Assembly (NCBI GenBank): GCA_045804265.1
Contig: JBJMNK010000148.1
Coordinates: forward strand, 1-6,131
DNA: 6,131 nucleotides
DNA from: JABFXC01 sp045804265
GTDB lineage: Bacteria; Gemmatimonadota; Gemmatimonadetes; Gemmatimonadales; Gemmatimonadaceae
Direction: 5' to 3'
The position numbers and the translations under genes are program-made. Within the stretch, counting starts at the first letter, position 1. Each line of letters begins with the position of its first letter. Below, piece after piece: positions 5,493 through 6,131 of this stretch. Below the pieces are notes generated by a model. It ran no database searches. It saw nothing but the letters and a program-made list of their open reading frames with translations, and had not been told where the DNA came from.

Positions 5493-6131
5493 ACATCGCG
5501 TGTCCGGAGTGCCGATCGGTGTTTCGCGTCGACCCGGCGAAAGTTCCGGCCGGGGGCGTGCGCGCGCGCTGCTCGGTGTGCGGCGGCGTGATCACGGTGT
5601 CGAGCGAGCTCGCAGAACAGGGTGCGACAGCAGGCGGCGCGCAAACGACGGCCTGGAGCGGTGGTGCGCCGCAAGCGCGGACCGGCGATCCAGGCGCGGC
5701 ACCGCAGTTCGGTGGCCAGAGCGGAATTCCCTCGATCCCGACGCGAGGTCCGTCGCCCGTCCCACCGCCGGCGCATCGCCCGGCCACGCAACAGCCGCCA
5801 GCTAGCGCGCCGATCTCGACGGCGCAGTCTTCGAGAGCGGCGGCACCGGCCGCCTCTCCAACCGCAGCTCCAACGGCGCCTCCGACGGGATTGCCGTCGC
5901 GAACGACGCCACCCGGACAGCGACCGCCGGCGCCACCGCGTCCGCAGACGCTGCCCGGTTTGCCACCGATCCCTCCGCCTCCTGGTGGCCGACCGCTCGC
6001 AGCGGCACCACCGCCGCCGCCGCCCCAACCTATGCGGCCCATGGTCCGGCCGGCGACTCCACCAATCGGACAGCCGGCGACCCCGGGCGCTCCGGTGCAG
6101 CGGGCCCCCGGCTTCGCCGCACCCGCTGCAG
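5489..6131 (+). CDS. Zinc-ribbon (MJ0042-type) protein with long Pro/Ala-rich region, 3' incomplete
   Basis: The frame stays open for 214 codons to the right edge, so the C-terminus is missing. Residues 1-37 form a zinc ribbon of the MJ0042/zinc_ribbon_4 type: MNIACPECRSVFRVD with C5-x2-C8, then PAGGVRARCSVCGGVITV with C28-x2-C31. From about residue 45 the sequence becomes low complexity, rich in Pro, Ala, Gln, Thr and Gly, with proline runs such as PPIPPPP and PPPPPPQP. This is probably disordered. In many bacteria this finger heads a Pro-rich linker and a further domain or membrane segment; what follows here cannot be seen. The ATG overlaps the GGDEF stop (ATGA) and has a strong GGAGGAG upstream. 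Cotranscription with a GGDEF gene hints at a signalling or envelope-linked role, but no function can be assigned. Confidence 0.85.
   Translation, partial: MNIACPECRSVFRVDPAKVPAGGVRARCSVCGGVITVSSELAEQGATAGGAQTTAWSGGAPQARTGDPGAAPQFGGQSGIPSIPTRGPSPVPPPAHRPATQQPPASAPISTAQSSRAAAPAASPTAAPTAPPTGLPSRTTPPGQRPPAPPRPQTLPGLPPIPPPPGGRPLAAAPPPPPPQPMRPMVRPATPPIGQPATPGAPVQRAPGFAAPAA

Noticed and set aside
6006..6025. CCG trinucleotide run as a possible phase-variable microsatellite
   Set aside because: It is short, interrupted and in codon phase within a proline-rich region, and unit changes would not shift the frame.
5338..6042. A 234-codon minus-strand frame rich in Gly and Arg
   Set aside because: It is the mirror image of the proline-codon-rich zinc-ribbon gene; the glycine runs are simply reversed CCG/CCN repeats.

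Overview
The window is high-GC bacterial chromosome and looks like ordinary housekeeping sequence, not a mobile or accessory region. It holds the end of a ribosomal RNA operon (5S rRNA plus a strong terminator) followed by a compact set of seven same-strand genes that runs off the right edge. Era, a Trm112-like zinc protein, a PorV/PorQ-type outer-membrane barrel and a GGDDF-type GGDEF protein, together with the high GC, suggest Gemmatimonadota or a related diderm lineage. That placement is inference from protein style; no 16S sequence is present.

Layout: 1-52 is 23S-5S spacer with a small hairpin; 53-170 is 5S rRNA; 212-261 is a rho-independent terminator with a perfect 16-bp core stem; 302-307 is a TATAAT hexamer just before era. 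Then come era (316-1200), a 55-aa Trm112/UPF0434 protein (1197-1364), a PorV/PorQ-like barrel (1345-2337), an exported DUF5683-like protein of unknown function (2337-3350), a Cax-type Ca2+/H+ antiporter (3347-4399), a REC-like/GGDDF protein (4434-5492) and an MJ0042-type zinc-ribbon protein with a long Pro/Ala-rich tail (5489 to the edge, incomplete). No gene-free stretch exceeds 300 bases.

Five of the six junctions overlap by 1 to 20 nt (ATGA, TGATG and similar), so the genes are probably cotranscribed and translationally coupled. Only two junctions carry a clear Shine-Dalgarno sequence. The 34-nt cax/GGDEF gap is the one real break; it holds direct and inverted repeats and is followed by a sigma70-like hexamer pair. 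The order moves from RNA and translation functions (5S, Era, Trm112-like) to the envelope (barrel, exported protein, antiporter) and then to signalling (GGDDF, zinc ribbon).

The most unusual signal is not a gene. A 10-mer, ACGTTAGGCA, occurs exactly three times (once on the minus strand) and a fourth time with one mismatch, all between 2039 and 3956. It cuts across unrelated genes and uses the otherwise scarce TTA codon, which suggests a DNA-level motif. No defence system, CRISPR array, insertion sequence or clearly novel system was found.
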